64,000 bases of DNA from Stieleria varia (GCF_038443385.1 NZ_CP151726.1:9300001-9364000), one strand, 5' to 3'. Counted from the first letter of the stretch, positions 53,482 through 62,221 are shown. Made by a program: numbers and translations. Notes: generated by a model not told the origin, from the sequence alone.

Positions 53482-54274
53482 TGCCGATATGAGTCGCCTG
53501 AGCAAACGCTGCAGATCGAGTGCTGCGGATCGACCTCGGGGCGATCAGCCCGTACCTGGCGATCGACCACAATATTTTGTAACCGGCCTTGATCGTGCCG
53601 GTTAGGGTGCCACTGATCTTGCTGTGCCCGATGCGTTTACGATAGGGGACAGGAACTTCCAGAAATCGCAAGTCGTGTTTAGCCGACTTGATCTGCATTT
53701 CGATCGTCCACCCAAAGTTCTTGTCTTCCATTTCGAGCTGTTGCAGCTTGCGATAGTCGATCGCACGAAACGGACCGAGATCGGTGTAGCGGACGCCGAA
53801 CAGGATTCTCATCAAGAAACATGCCAATCGATTTCCGTAGACGCTCTGCGGCGGCATTGCGCCCCGTTCGCGTTCTCCTAGCAATCGAGAGCCGAGGACG
53901 AAATCGTATTGGCCATCTTGAATCGGCGAAACCAATGCAGAAAGAAACTCGGGATAATCACTGTAGTCGGCATCGAGGAAAACGATAATCTGCGGCGGAT
54001 TTCCCGATCGAGCGCAGCATGCTCTGAGCGTCTCAAGACCCTTTAGGCAGGCTGCGCCGTAGCCTCGGTTGGTTTCGGAGACCACTGTTGCACCGTGTGC
54101 CGCTGCAACACTGGCGGTGCTATCGGTCGAGCCGTTGTCAACGACAATGACCCGTCCAACGCGAGGTAAATCCTGAAGCACCAACGGAAGAGAATGCTCT
54201 TCGTTCAGCGCCGGGATGATGACCGCAATGCCCTCAAATGCTTCGATGGTTCCGCGATTGCTTTCGGTTGACAT
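53474..54274 (-). CDS. GT2 glycosyltransferase, polyprenyl-phosphate sugar synthase-like
   Basis: A 266-aa family 2 glycosyltransferase of the dolichol-phosphate mannosyltransferase type: AVIIPALNEEHSLPLVL, IVVDNGSTDSTASVAA, ETNRGYGAACLKGLE and the metal-binding D-A-D in IIVFLDADYSDYPEF. The GSRLLGERERGAMPP and VRYTDLGPFRAIDYRKLQQL segments are usual for DPM1-like proteins. It has no N-terminal signal and only weak C-terminal hydrophobicity, so it probably acts at the inner membrane face. It is the first gene of a two-gene unit with the GT-C protein. Confidence 0.9.
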   Translation of the reverse strand: MSTESNRGTIEAFEGIAVIIPALNEEHSLPLVLQDLPRVGRVIVVDNGSTDSTASVAAAHGATVVSETNRGYGAACLKGLETLRACCARSGNPPQIIVFLDADYSDYPEFLSALVSPIQDGQYDFVLGSRLLGERERGAMPPQSVYGNRLACFLMRILFGVRYTDLGPFRAIDYRKLQQLEMEDKNFGWTIEMQIKSAKHDLRFLEVPVPYRKRIGHSKISGTLTGTIKAGYKILWSIARYGLIAPRSIRSTRSAAFAQATHIGNG

Positions 54275-54390
54275 GATTTATTTCCTAAGGGGAGCACGTG
54301 AGGTATCCTTCCTCATGAATGATCATATCTGCGTCTGGCCCGCACGTCTGTGTTGCATCGCACAATTTGAGCAACTTTATGCTGCAGGCG

Positions 54391-54421
54391 GTTACAGCAT
54401 GCTACAAGGAGTTACAGCATG
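54391..54421. repeat. Direct repeat GTTACAGCATG, period 20
   Basis: GTTACAGCATG occurs at 54391-54401 and again at 54411-54421, exactly 20 nt apart (two helical turns), in the 258-nt gap between the divergent GT2 and lipoprotein genes. It could be a tandem regulator site; nothing else supports it. Confidence 0.3.
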
Positions 54422-54532
54422 AAAATCCAATGCCATGAACTGTTAGATCAGGAACAGTTTGCGAGCCCTCGCCCATCCGATCCATTAGATGACAGACTCG
54501 TCGGCCTCTTGGATTGAAACGGATAGATTTAA

Positions 54533-55450
54533 ATGTGGCGTAGACCTTTGCTACTGAATTTGATTCCTTTACTCGTTTTGCTAGCGAGTGGGTGTCAGTC
54601 ATTCCTTCACCAGGCCGCCTCTCTTGCTTACCGCGACCCAGCAACCGAAATTCACGTTGAACGCGGAAGACCTAATCGACTCATTGACGGGATAGGTTCG
54701 GTTGTCGGCATCCCATCCAAACTGACCCTTTGGGATCATAGGGCGGACAATCATCAGGTTTCCAAGGAAACGGAAGCCGCGTTACTGGAGTACATGGACC
54801 GAAATCAGCTCAATGAAACGCTTGTGCGAGTGAATCAGTATCATCCTTGGGGCGAATGGAAACGACTTGTGTCAAATCAACGTGTGCATCCGGGATGGCG
54901 GTACACGTTTGGTGTCTACAATGGCTTGAAATACACACTACTGCCGGGACGTCTTCTTGGCGGCGATTGGTACAATCCATTTACCGACACAACCCACATC
55001 TATTCTGACTTGGCTCCCCTGGCCATTGCCCGCACCGCCTATGCCAAAGATGTGCGTCAGCAGTCTCGTCCAGGGATGTATGCGGCCTCTCAGGAACTAC
55101 CGTTGGTGGGAATGATCCACGAGTCACGGGCGAGGGAGGAAGCTTTGGCATATTACAGTCGACGAGGTGATGCACGAGAACTGCAGGACGCTAAGCGTGT
55201 GATTGAACCCGATTACGGTGGGAGCTGGGGAGCACAAGTGGCCTCATTCCTTCCCTATGGTGCCCCGCTGGGCCGACTGGTCGGTGCTGGTGCCGGTCAC
55301 CTGACCAATCGTGTTCGCGGCGGGCGCCCTGTCGAGCGGACAGGGCGTGCGTCAGGGGATGGTCCCAATGCGTGCGATTCGGATTCGTACGATCGTGGGT
55401 CGGACGCTTGGCCACACGCATCAACTAAGCTGTCAGCGCGCGAGCAATAA
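54533..55450 (+). CDS. Hypothetical lipoprotein
   Basis: A protein of 305 aa with a lipoprotein signal: MWRRPLLLNLIPLLVLLASG then C21, so the mature N-terminus is lipid-modified. No known domain was recognised. Tryptophan-containing segments (HPWGEWKRLVSNQRVHPGW; LGGDWYNPFTDTTHIYSDL) and an alternating charged stretch (AREEALAYYSRRGDARELQ) suggest a folded alpha/beta domain to about 240, followed by a low-complexity, serine- and aspartate-rich tail. FTDTTHIYSDLAPLAIARTAYA is reminiscent of a peptidase or lysozyme-inhibitor helix but no metal motif is present. It is convergent with the small secreted gene 73 nt downstream. Confidence 0.8.
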   Translation: MWRRPLLLNLIPLLVLLASGCQSFLHQAASLAYRDPATEIHVERGRPNRLIDGIGSVVGIPSKLTLWDHRADNHQVSKETEAALLEYMDRNQLNETLVRVNQYHPWGEWKRLVSNQRVHPGWRYTFGVYNGLKYTLLPGRLLGGDWYNPFTDTTHIYSDLAPLAIARTAYAKDVRQQSRPGMYAASQELPLVGMIHESRAREEALAYYSRRGDARELQDAKRVIEPDYGGSWGAQVASFLPYGAPLGRLVGAGAGHLTNRVRGGRPVERTGRASGDGPNACDSDSYDRGSDAWPHASTKLSAREQ

Positions 55451-55523
55451 AGGATCGATCGACAGCCCAGGGTACGCACTTGAGTCCATTGCGAATGGGC
55501 CATTCCACGATTCACCGCAACTG

Positions 55524-55967
55524 TCAACGACAGTTTTGAAATCTACAATGCGGCCGGACGAAGTGACCAGAGAAGTAATTGGAATTGCCCGACGAATAGT
55601 TTGGATACGCAATTTGTTGGCTCACGTAGCCCGAAGAGTAGACGGGATAGCTCGGGGATCCATATTGAGGTACGGGAGCGGAGAAAGTTGGTTGGCTGTA
55701 GCTGTGATATACCGGCGCGTTCGACACTACGGTTGCTCCTGCACAGTTCCCTGACGCGCAACCTGCACCCGTAACCATTGATGCTGGCTGTTGATACGCC
55801 TGGGCGCTGGCGGGTGCTGAATAAGTTGGGACGGATGATGAAGACATCGCAGGTGCCGCGTAGCCTCCGCGAGATCCGCTCTGCGCGAAAGCATTCGTCC
55901 CGAGGACGAAGACGGAAACGGCCGAAACCAGTACTACGACGACCGTTCGTTGTGACGCAAATTTCAT
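55524..55967 (-). CDS. Small secreted Ser/Tyr/Pro-rich protein
   Basis: A protein of 147 aa. A clear signal peptide (residues 1-28, VVVVLVSAVSVFVLGTNAFAQ) is followed by a low-complexity region rich in Ser, Pro, Tyr, Gln and Ala (SVPTYSAPASAQAYQQPA; YGSPSYPVYSSGYVSQ), with a CASGNC motif near residue 70 and a His/Arg/Cys C-terminus (HFVRPHCRFQNC). It is probably a surface or cell-wall structural protein. No family is recognised. Confidence 0.7.
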   Translation of the reverse strand: MKFASQRTVVVVLVSAVSVFVLGTNAFAQSGSRGGYAAPAMSSSSVPTYSAPASAQAYQQPASMVTGAGCASGNCAGATVVSNAPVYHSYSQPTFSAPVPQYGSPSYPVYSSGYVSQQIAYPNYSSGNSNYFSGHFVRPHCRFQNCR

Positions 55968-56196
55968 TCTTAGATTCTTCCAGGCGAGGTATCGAAATCG
56001 TTATTGGCACGATTTGACGCGCCAAACAGTCTGGGAATTGTGGGCAGACAGTAGCGATTGAGGTGTGAGGAGGCTCACACTCGGGCGAAAAAATCTGAAT
56101 AGATTCCTTGCCAAACCACTGACTCCTCGCGACATATCGGGAATGTCAAGACTGATGTCTAAGCGCTCAAACGATTCGAAACTCAGCTCAATACAC

Positions 56197-57090
56197 TTAT
56201 TGATTGGGAACCGTACCAGAACCGAAGGAGGCCTTGGGGGTGTCGGCTTTTCCAGCAGATTGCGTTACTCCTTGACCGTTGAGCGACCAGTCGTAATCCA
56301 TGAACACAACATCGACCGACCCAAGGTTCGCGTGGATGAGTTTCTGTTTCAAGTTCTGATCCTCGGTCAATCCAGAAAGCCAAGCTAAATAGCCGCCGGC
56401 GGTACTCCAATCGTCTCCGTACCAATCGAGCAGCGGACTCAATTGCACCGTATTTGTGGACTCATCGTAATGAACGTACTTGGGTGTGTTGGCAAATAAG
56501 ACGCTTTGGTCTTGGAGTTGCGTGCCCAGACGGCGGCCGGTGTATGCCTCTCGTCGGATGGATGGGCAATCACGTGCGGCGCAGACCAATGCGACATGTA
56601 TCCGAGGCTCTCGAAACCGCTTGCGGATCAGCTCGTGTTCGATCTGGTTCAAGCTGAGTGTCTTTCCCGCAAATAGATGCTCTTTGATGTCAAAGAACCC
56701 CAGTTCGTCTTGTTGGAAGTTCATCACCGAATCGGCAATCTTGTGGCGGATGACGCCGTCGATGACAAACGCATTGTAGGCGTTGCAGAGCAGCGCGAGT
56801 TGGTCGGTCGCGGTTGTCAAGTTTTGTGGCTCAGCCTCGGAGAGCTGTCGGAGATAGGTTCTGAAGAGATAGTCACGCGACATCGCGTCATAGTCGACCA
56901 GTCCTCCGTCGACGTATGATTTCAGCAGGTAATCCCACAGATTGTGGTCCACTCCTGAGGGGTCGGCAGAGATGCTGGGACGGGTCGTTAACTTGACCTC
57001 GTGGAACGCCTTGGCAGCGACCACGAAGGGAACGGCGAAGGAGATGAGTGCAAGCCAAAAAAATGGACCATAGTATCCGTTCTTCTTCAC
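56197..57090 (-). CDS. DUF547 domain protein, copy 1
   Basis: A 297-aa protein with one N-terminal membrane anchor (WLALISFAVPFVVAAKAF), then a DUF547 domain: WDYLLKSYVDGGLVDYDAM, LLCNAYNAFVIDGVIRH, LSLNQIEHELIRKRFREPRIH, CAARDCPSIRREAY and the terminal VVFMDYDWSLNG. The GTG at 57090 has GGAG 8 nt upstream and avoids the 20-nt overlap with the preceding gene that a start at 57147 would cause. DUF547 is a cysteine-peptidase-like fold, and the conserved Cys of the CAARDCPS segment with the His of EPRIH fits that. It follows the flavoprotein-polyferredoxin gene by 37 nt. A paralogue is at 61024-61887. Confidence 0.88.
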   Translation of the reverse strand: MKKNGYYGPFFWLALISFAVPFVVAAKAFHEVKLTTRPSISADPSGVDHNLWDYLLKSYVDGGLVDYDAMSRDYLFRTYLRQLSEAEPQNLTTATDQLALLCNAYNAFVIDGVIRHKIADSVMNFQQDELGFFDIKEHLFAGKTLSLNQIEHELIRKRFREPRIHVALVCAARDCPSIRREAYTGRRLGTQLQDQSVLFANTPKYVHYDESTNTVQLSPLLDWYGDDWSTAGGYLAWLSGLTEDQNLKQKLIHANLGSVDVVFMDYDWSLNGQGVTQSAGKADTPKASFGSGTVPNQ

Positions 57091-57127
57091 TGGGATTTCT
57101 CCAAATTCTGTTTGGGTAGGATTCGCA

Positions 57128-59521
57128 TCACGCCACACAGCGATCATCCTGCTCGGTCGCTTCAGCGGCGATCACTGGTAAAGATTTCGTTGAGGTGTTG
57201 AGGTCACCCAAGTGAAGAACATCCATGGGACATCTCACGATGCACTCGTTGCAACCGACGCAAGGAGAATCCGTCAAGGTGATCGGCAACCCCTTCAATG
57301 CACGAGATTTAATGTCGATTCCCATTTGGCAGTACTGGTTGCACACGTTGCAGTCGATGCATTTCCCTGGCTCGGGCGTGATCTTGAAGCGAGACCATCT
57401 GCCCCAAAAATTCATCCAAAACGCCAGCGGGCACCACATGCGACACCACAGGCGTTGCCCAAGAAACGGATAAACGCCGATTGCGACTGCGCCTGCCAAC
57501 GCCGTCCCGACCCACAGGTTGTATTGGGACAAAGGGCCGGTGAATCCATAAAGATCAGCGATGGTGACGATGGCAGCCAAGGCGACAAACACAAATCCGT
57601 ATCGTTCATATCGACGAGGAGTATCTCCCTTGGGGCCTCGATGCCGATATCCATTGCCCACGGTTTCCGCTAATGCTCCACAGGAGCAAATGTAAGAGCA
57701 ATAGATTTTCCCCCAGCGAATCGTCATCAGCGGGATCACAACGAAAGTCAGGAACACGGCCCACACGACGCCCGCGACAGCAACGGTATGCCACCATGCC
57801 GGATCACTAGGGCCGACTGCGGGGGCAACCTGAAAGGCGGCTAAGTTGAGCGGCCACGCGTTCAGTGATTTGGAGATCAATGGCGTCCAAGGATTCCTTC
57901 CCAGGAAAACGGCAATGAAAGTAGGGATCCCCCACCAAAGTGTCCATTGGGTTACGATGATCGTCAGGTTGCGTCGCCAGATCATCGCGTGACCCGACTT
58001 CGCGGCCCAGTAGATTCCGAATCCGGCAATGGCTGAAAAGTACGCTAGGTAGTACAGACCGTAAGCGTTGCCAAAGTATGTCGGTAACAAGTGATACATC
58101 CAGGCAAAGCCGGGAACGTAGTACGGACCAGGACCGGCTTGTCCAGGGTCGAGCGTTACGACTGATGGCAAGAGGTGCGACGCCAAGTACGCTAATGCGC
58201 CGGTCCATAAGATCTTTCGCCCATGCGGTATTTCGAGAATCGGGTGTTTTCCCTTGGATCGCATACCGGCCGCGATCAGATCGATTGCCAACATGGGGAG
58301 CAGGATCAGTGGCAGAAACCATTGGCATATCGCCGACATCGTTTTAAGAGGAATGACACTCGCCAGGTGGTCTGCTCCCGGAATCAGCCATCTCCCTTGT
58401 CCCGCCGCATCAGGGTGCAATGCAAGATGCTTTGCACCGAAGTAGATAAACACCCCAACGAGCAAACCGATCAATGCATAAAAAACACGCTTCTTGTTCC
58501 AGATGCCATCCAATTCCAAGTCGCTATTGAGATAAAAGTCGATCGGAGGCAGCGTACCGAGTTTGGCGATGACAACGTCGTTGCGAAGCGTCTCCGAGGA
58601 GTCGCCGACCGTTAGTTGGACATCATGATCCCCGATTTCGGTAACCTGGCTGGACATCACTGCTCGCAATCCACCGTCTTGAATTGCCGCCTCCAACTGA
58701 CGCCGATTTTCTTTCTTGGCCCGATAAAATTCTGTGCCACGATACGACAGCGTGACGCGATTGTGCTGCATCAGCATCAGTGTGGATTCGATTGCGGAGT
58801 TGCCTCCACCGACCACCAGTACATCACGATTCACATAGTCGGTCGGCGATCGCAGTTGATAAACAACGCGTCCTTCTTTGTCCGCGCCAACGCATTCGAG
58901 CGGTCGAGGCTCTCCCTGGCGACCGATCGCAATGATGACTTGGCGAGTCGGGAAGCGTTTTGACTCAGAGGTGACGACTTCGAAAGCGCCGTCCTGCCGT
59001 CGTTCAATCCGTTCGACGGAAGTATCTTTCTTGACGACGAGCCCTTCCTCGGTGACCAGTCGATCGAGGCGATCCATGAACGTGTCTCGATCTTCGTCCA
59101 CGTCGAAACCAATGGCGCTAGAGTCCGAGACGCCACGCGGCTCGCTATACACCATCTTGCCAAGTGGAAAGTCGGCAATGGTGCTGGCCAACTGCCCGCG
59201 CTCGAGCAACACGTACCGGAAACCCTGCCGTTTCGCCTCGACAGCCGCCGAGATTCCTCCCGGTCCCGCACCAATGATCACGACATCCAGCGGTCGATCG
59301 GCTGGATCCGATGCGGCGTCTGATTTCGCCAAGTATTGGACCACTTCCCGACCGTGTTGAGCAGCAACTTTGACCAGCGGCGTGCCGGTAGCGTCACCAA
59401 TGACAAAGATTCCCGAAACACTACTCTCGTGACGATCGTTGGTGACCGGCACAATTTCCTGGGTCGGGACGGTCGCGAAGTAAGTCGCTTTGTTGCGGGA
59501 ACGGCTTCGGCTCGTCTGCAT
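57128..59521 (-). CDS. Flavoprotein (TrxR-like) fused to NapH/NosR-type polyferredoxin
   Basis: A membrane redox protein of 797 aa. Residues about 79-96 hold the FAD motif (DVVIIGAGPGGISAAVEAK) and about 230-250 the NAD(P)H motif (DVLVVGGGNSAIESTLML). The C-terminal FAD motif normal in thioredoxin-reductase-like proteins is not after the NAD(P) domain but at the N-terminus (SVSGIFVIGDATGTPLVKVA, about 36-55). From about 350 there are several transmembrane helices, then the cysteine sets CSYICSCG, CRMWC, CIDCNVCNQYC and CVGCNECIVRC, the last two being [4Fe-4S] ferredoxin sites on the NapH/NosR plan. It should move electrons from NAD(P)H through FAD into a membrane iron-sulfur chain or the reverse. 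A peroxiredoxin is encoded 126 nt upstream on the same strand. Confidence 0.9.
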   Translation of the reverse strand: MQTSRSRSRNKATYFATVPTQEIVPVTNDRHESSVSGIFVIGDATGTPLVKVAAQHGREVVQYLAKSDAASDPADRPLDVVIIGAGPGGISAAVEAKRQGFRYVLLERGQLASTIADFPLGKMVYSEPRGVSDSSAIGFDVDEDRDTFMDRLDRLVTEEGLVVKKDTSVERIERRQDGAFEVVTSESKRFPTRQVIIAIGRQGEPRPLECVGADKEGRVVYQLRSPTDYVNRDVLVVGGGNSAIESTLMLMQHNRVTLSYRGTEFYRAKKENRRQLEAAIQDGGLRAVMSSQVTEIGDHDVQLTVGDSSETLRNDVVIAKLGTLPPIDFYLNSDLELDGIWNKKRVFYALIGLLVGVFIYFGAKHLALHPDAAGQGRWLIPGADHLASVIPLKTMSAICQWFLPLILLPMLAIDLIAAGMRSKGKHPILEIPHGRKILWTGALAYLASHLLPSVVTLDPGQAGPGPYYVPGFAWMYHLLPTYFGNAYGLYYLAYFSAIAGFGIYWAAKSGHAMIWRRNLTIIVTQWTLWWGIPTFIAVFLGRNPWTPLISKSLNAWPLNLAAFQVAPAVGPSDPAWWHTVAVAGVVWAVFLTFVVIPLMTIRWGKIYCSYICSCGALAETVGNGYRHRGPKGDTPRRYERYGFVFVALAAIVTIADLYGFTGPLSQYNLWVGTALAGAVAIGVYPFLGQRLWCRMWCPLAFWMNFWGRWSRFKITPEPGKCIDCNVCNQYCQMGIDIKSRALKGLPITLTDSPCVGCNECIVRCPMDVLHLGDLNTSTKSLPVIAAEATEQDDRCVA

Positions 59522-59647
59522 GAAACATCCTTGTACATTCTTGGCGATCGAGCATTTCCTGTTGGAAGATGCCTTTTCCGCGAGACGTTACTGGGGCTCC
59601 ACGGTCGTGTCCGTGAGGTCACTCACAATGGATCGGATTTCAAGAAA

Positions 59648-60268
59648 TCATGGGAGTTTCTCAATGATCGAAGCGGGGTCCAGACGGTTCTTGTAGTCTA
59701 GATCGCTGTGTGCGAACACAATTTTGCCAGTCGCATCGACGATATAAACGGCGGGGATTGGCAGGGCATGATGGTCCCGCCCCGAAGCCGATTCCAGGTC
59801 GATCCCGAAGCCCTTGTACTTTTTCACTGTCGCATCGTCGACTTGAAAAGCGAGGCCAAAGGCTTTGGATGCCTTTAAGTCGGAGTCCGAGTAGATGGCA
59901 AATGGAATGGAGTTTTTGGCCTTATTATTCGATGTACTAGCCGGACTGTCAGGGCTGATTGCCACCAACTGTGCTCCCTTGGATTGGATCTGCGGATAAG
60001 CCTTGATCAATTGTGCTGTGTGTCGCGTGCAGATAGGGCACCATCCGCCTCGGAAGAACACCAGTACCGTCGTTTTGCCCTCCGTCAGTCTCTTGAGTGT
60101 CGTCTCCTCTCCCTTGGCGTCCCAGAGGGTCGCATCAGGTATTTGCGTCCCCTGCTCGATGGGCTTGGTCTGTTCAGCCGATTTGGCAATGGAAGGTTCG
60201 CCGCCGCCTGCGGTCGACGTCACGATGAGAGATGCTGCCAGAGAAGCCAGGATTACGGAGCGGACCAT
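59648..60268 (-). CDS. Exported peroxiredoxin (AhpC/TSA-like, CPIC)
   Basis: A 206-aa protein: signal peptide (1-22), then a redoxin domain with the site C77-P-I-C80 in FFRGGWCPICTRH. The RGGWCPxC pattern is that of AhpC-TSA/bacterioferritin-comigratory-like peroxiredoxins, and the second cysteine three residues on could form the resolving disulfide. SSDPASTSNNKAK-type residues separate the core from the C-terminal part, with IPAVYIVDATGKIVFAHSDL at the end. Periplasmic export and the neighbouring flavoprotein-polyferredoxin suggest peroxide reduction fed from the membrane (inference). Confidence 0.9.
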   Translation of the reverse strand: MVRSVILASLAASLIVTSTAGGGEPSIAKSAEQTKPIEQGTQIPDATLWDAKGEETTLKRLTEGKTTVLVFFRGGWCPICTRHTAQLIKAYPQIQSKGAQLVAISPDSPASTSNNKAKNSIPFAIYSDSDLKASKAFGLAFQVDDATVKKYKGFGIDLESASGRDHHALPIPAVYIVDATGKIVFAHSDLDYKNRLDPASIIEKLP

Positions 60269-60304
60269 GGAATGTTGCCTTTTGAAGGAGAGTAACGAAG
60301 GGCA

Positions 60305-61015
60305 CTAGGGAAAATGTACATCTTCGGAAGTAGTCCGCCGGGGTTCCATCAGCAGTTCGAGCATCCTTGTCGTGAAATCCGGGTCGGAGGTCAGTTTTCG
60401 ATGATTTGCACTCACTTCGCCGATCGTCGTCCAAGAAATGATTGGATTACCGTACTGCATGGGCCCCAAAGCGCTACGCACCGTTGTTGTATTGTCCCCA
60501 GGTTCTTCACTTTGGCGTCTGACGACGTTGTTTCCAACGTCAGACGCTAGAACGCTGGGAGTCTTGAGGGATGTGCCAACAATCAGGTGCAGGCTGGTGC
60601 CAGCAGGCGACTCGGCAGGGGAGTCGAGGGCTTGGTGAAAAGCCTTGGCTTGGGCGAGGCAATTTCGCAAATGATCCACGGCGACCCAATAGCGTTGCTC
60701 TTCGTTTGCGGTGGCGGGAAGCAACTCTTCCAAATCGCTGGCATCGCCACGGTTCGCTAAGCCCCAGCCACGCTCCATCCAAGTTCGCACATCATAGAAA
60801 TCCAATGATTCACCTGTCACGGTATCGACGACACGTCCATCCTGCGGTCGAGGGAGGAGCTGATAGACTGATGGCATCGTTCCCAAGACGGCAGGCGGAT
60901 AATAAGGAAAGAAACGGGAGAGTTGGTGGCCGTTGACAAGGTCCTCTACTGCAAAAGTGGATCCCGTATTCGGTGTTCCGACCAGAATTGCGTTACGCAC
61001 ATGACTGGCGCCTGC
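60305..61015 (-). pseudogene. 5'-truncated lipase/LCAT-like alpha/beta hydrolase relic
   Basis: The frame starts with a GTG at 60998-61000 and gives 231 aa whose first residues (RNAILVGTPNTGS, then AVLGTMPSVYQLLPRPQDG) belong to the middle of a lecithin-cholesterol-acyltransferase-like or lipase alpha/beta hydrolase. The nucleophile elbow (GHSMG-type) and the strands before it should lie upstream, but in-frame codons stop at 61016-61018 and the DUF547 gene begins beyond. The C-terminal half (WMERGWGLANRGDA; LHLIVGTSLKTPSVL) is intact, with no internal stop. A catalytic serine is therefore missing and this is probably a decaying or deletion product; a reassigned short protein is less likely. 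Confidence 0.7.
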
Positions 61016-61023
61016 CTAGGCAA

Positions 61024-61887
61024 TTACCTGCGAGCTGTTCTCGTGGTCGCTTGATCGTTCAGGCCCCAGTCATATTCCAAGAAGCTGACGGAGCCGCGGC
61101 CCTGAGAGGCGAGTTGCTGTGCCGGGCCTTGTGGCAAGTAGGGAGCGATTCGTTGAAGTTGGGATGCTTGGTTTGCACCGAAATCCTCGCCAAACCACTC
61201 CAGGATTGCGGAAAGCTGGAACTGTTGACGTTGCGCGTCAAATCGAAAATTTCGTTGGTTGGAGAAGAAGTTCCGCGAGTTCGTTGACAGTTGTTCGTCG
61301 AGACGATCTGCGGTGTAAGCTTCATTGAGCAATCGCGGGCAGGAGATGGAGGCGCAAACAATCGCGAAGTGAATCCTCGGCTCGCCCATCTTTCTCAAAA
61401 CTTCGTGCTCCATCTGATTCAATGAATAAGGCTTGCCTCCGACGGTCAACAGCAGATCGTCCCAGATGTTGTAGCCGATCAATTTTGCGGTGTGATTGCG
61501 GATACTGGACGTCGGATATTCACGCAAGATTCCCTTGATCGTGACCGCATTGTAAGCATTGATCCAGAACGAGAGCTTGGCCGCTGATGACGCTTGGGCA
61601 TTGGGGTTGGCAGCGGACAAATGTGACAAATAGGTGTCAAGGGCCTGTTGATCTGCCGCTGACTGTTTCCATGCTTGGTAGTTCACATTACCGTTCTGGT
61701 CAACGTAGCGCTTCAGTAACGCATCCCAGCTTCGGTGGTCAATCTGATCGACCGATACTTGCTGCACAGGAGCAACGCTCGCGCCAACGGAAACCTTCGT
61801 TCCCGCCGCCGCTTGCTGAGAAGGAATCAGTAACGCACACACAGCCGCCAGCGGAACCAGGCAAAATGAAATTGACATGCATTTCAT
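61024..61887 (-). CDS. DUF547 domain protein, copy 2
   Basis: A secreted DUF547 protein of 287 aa. The ATG at 61885-61887 is preferred because GGAG lies 9 nt upstream and the protein then begins with its signal peptide (MKCMSISFCLVPLAAVCALL, cut near AAAG). Domain markers are SWDALLKRYVDQNGNVNYQAW, LSFWINAYNAVTIKGILREY, LNQMEHEVLRKMGEPRIHFA, CASISCPRLLNEAY and VSFLEYDWGLND. Compared with the copy at 56197-57090 it has a cleavable signal rather than a membrane anchor. The two copies share the EPRIH and C-x4-CP elements expected for a cysteine-peptidase-like fold. It is followed by the hydrolase relic. Confidence 0.88.
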   Translation of the reverse strand: MKCMSISFCLVPLAAVCALLIPSQQAAAGTKVSVGASVAPVQQVSVDQIDHRSWDALLKRYVDQNGNVNYQAWKQSAADQQALDTYLSHLSAANPNAQASSAAKLSFWINAYNAVTIKGILREYPTSSIRNHTAKLIGYNIWDDLLLTVGGKPYSLNQMEHEVLRKMGEPRIHFAIVCASISCPRLLNEAYTADRLDEQLSTNSRNFFSNQRNFRFDAQRQQFQLSAILEWFGEDFGANQASQLQRIAPYLPQGPAQQLASQGRGSVSFLEYDWGLNDQATTRTARR

Positions 61888-62002
61888 GGGATGGGACTCC
61901 ATTCGAGAAAAAGGTTGGGATGGGAGCAAACGAACTTCGCTTTGCCGAACGAAATGACAATAGCGAGCGAAGCTTCAAGCCCGCCAAATCATGGCAAGTT
62001 CC

Positions 62003-62175
62003 AGCCCGGATTAGTCACTCGACTCACGATAGTCATCGCAACACGTTCTCATGAAACTGTTTACGCGGACTGGCACGAAAACAGTCTGCGTCTATCAGCC
62101 GCCACGCGATAGCGTCCAGTTCTCCGCCTGTAATCGGGAACCGGACGCTATCGCGTGCCGGCTGATGAATAATCC
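62003..62175. repeat. MITE-like element, family 1, copy d (end-trimmed)
   Basis: Starts AGCCCGGATTAGTCACTCG (the first T is lost) and ends CCGGCTGATGAATAATCC, lacking the final GGGCTA. The internal hairpin pairs ATAGCGTCCAGTTCTC with GGGAACCGGACGCTAT. It fills most of the gap between the second DUF547 gene and the zinc-finger gene. Confidence 0.75.
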
Positions 62176-62221
62176 TTATCAAGAGTTCAAACATCCGGCG
62201 AAACGTCTCGCCTGACGTCAC

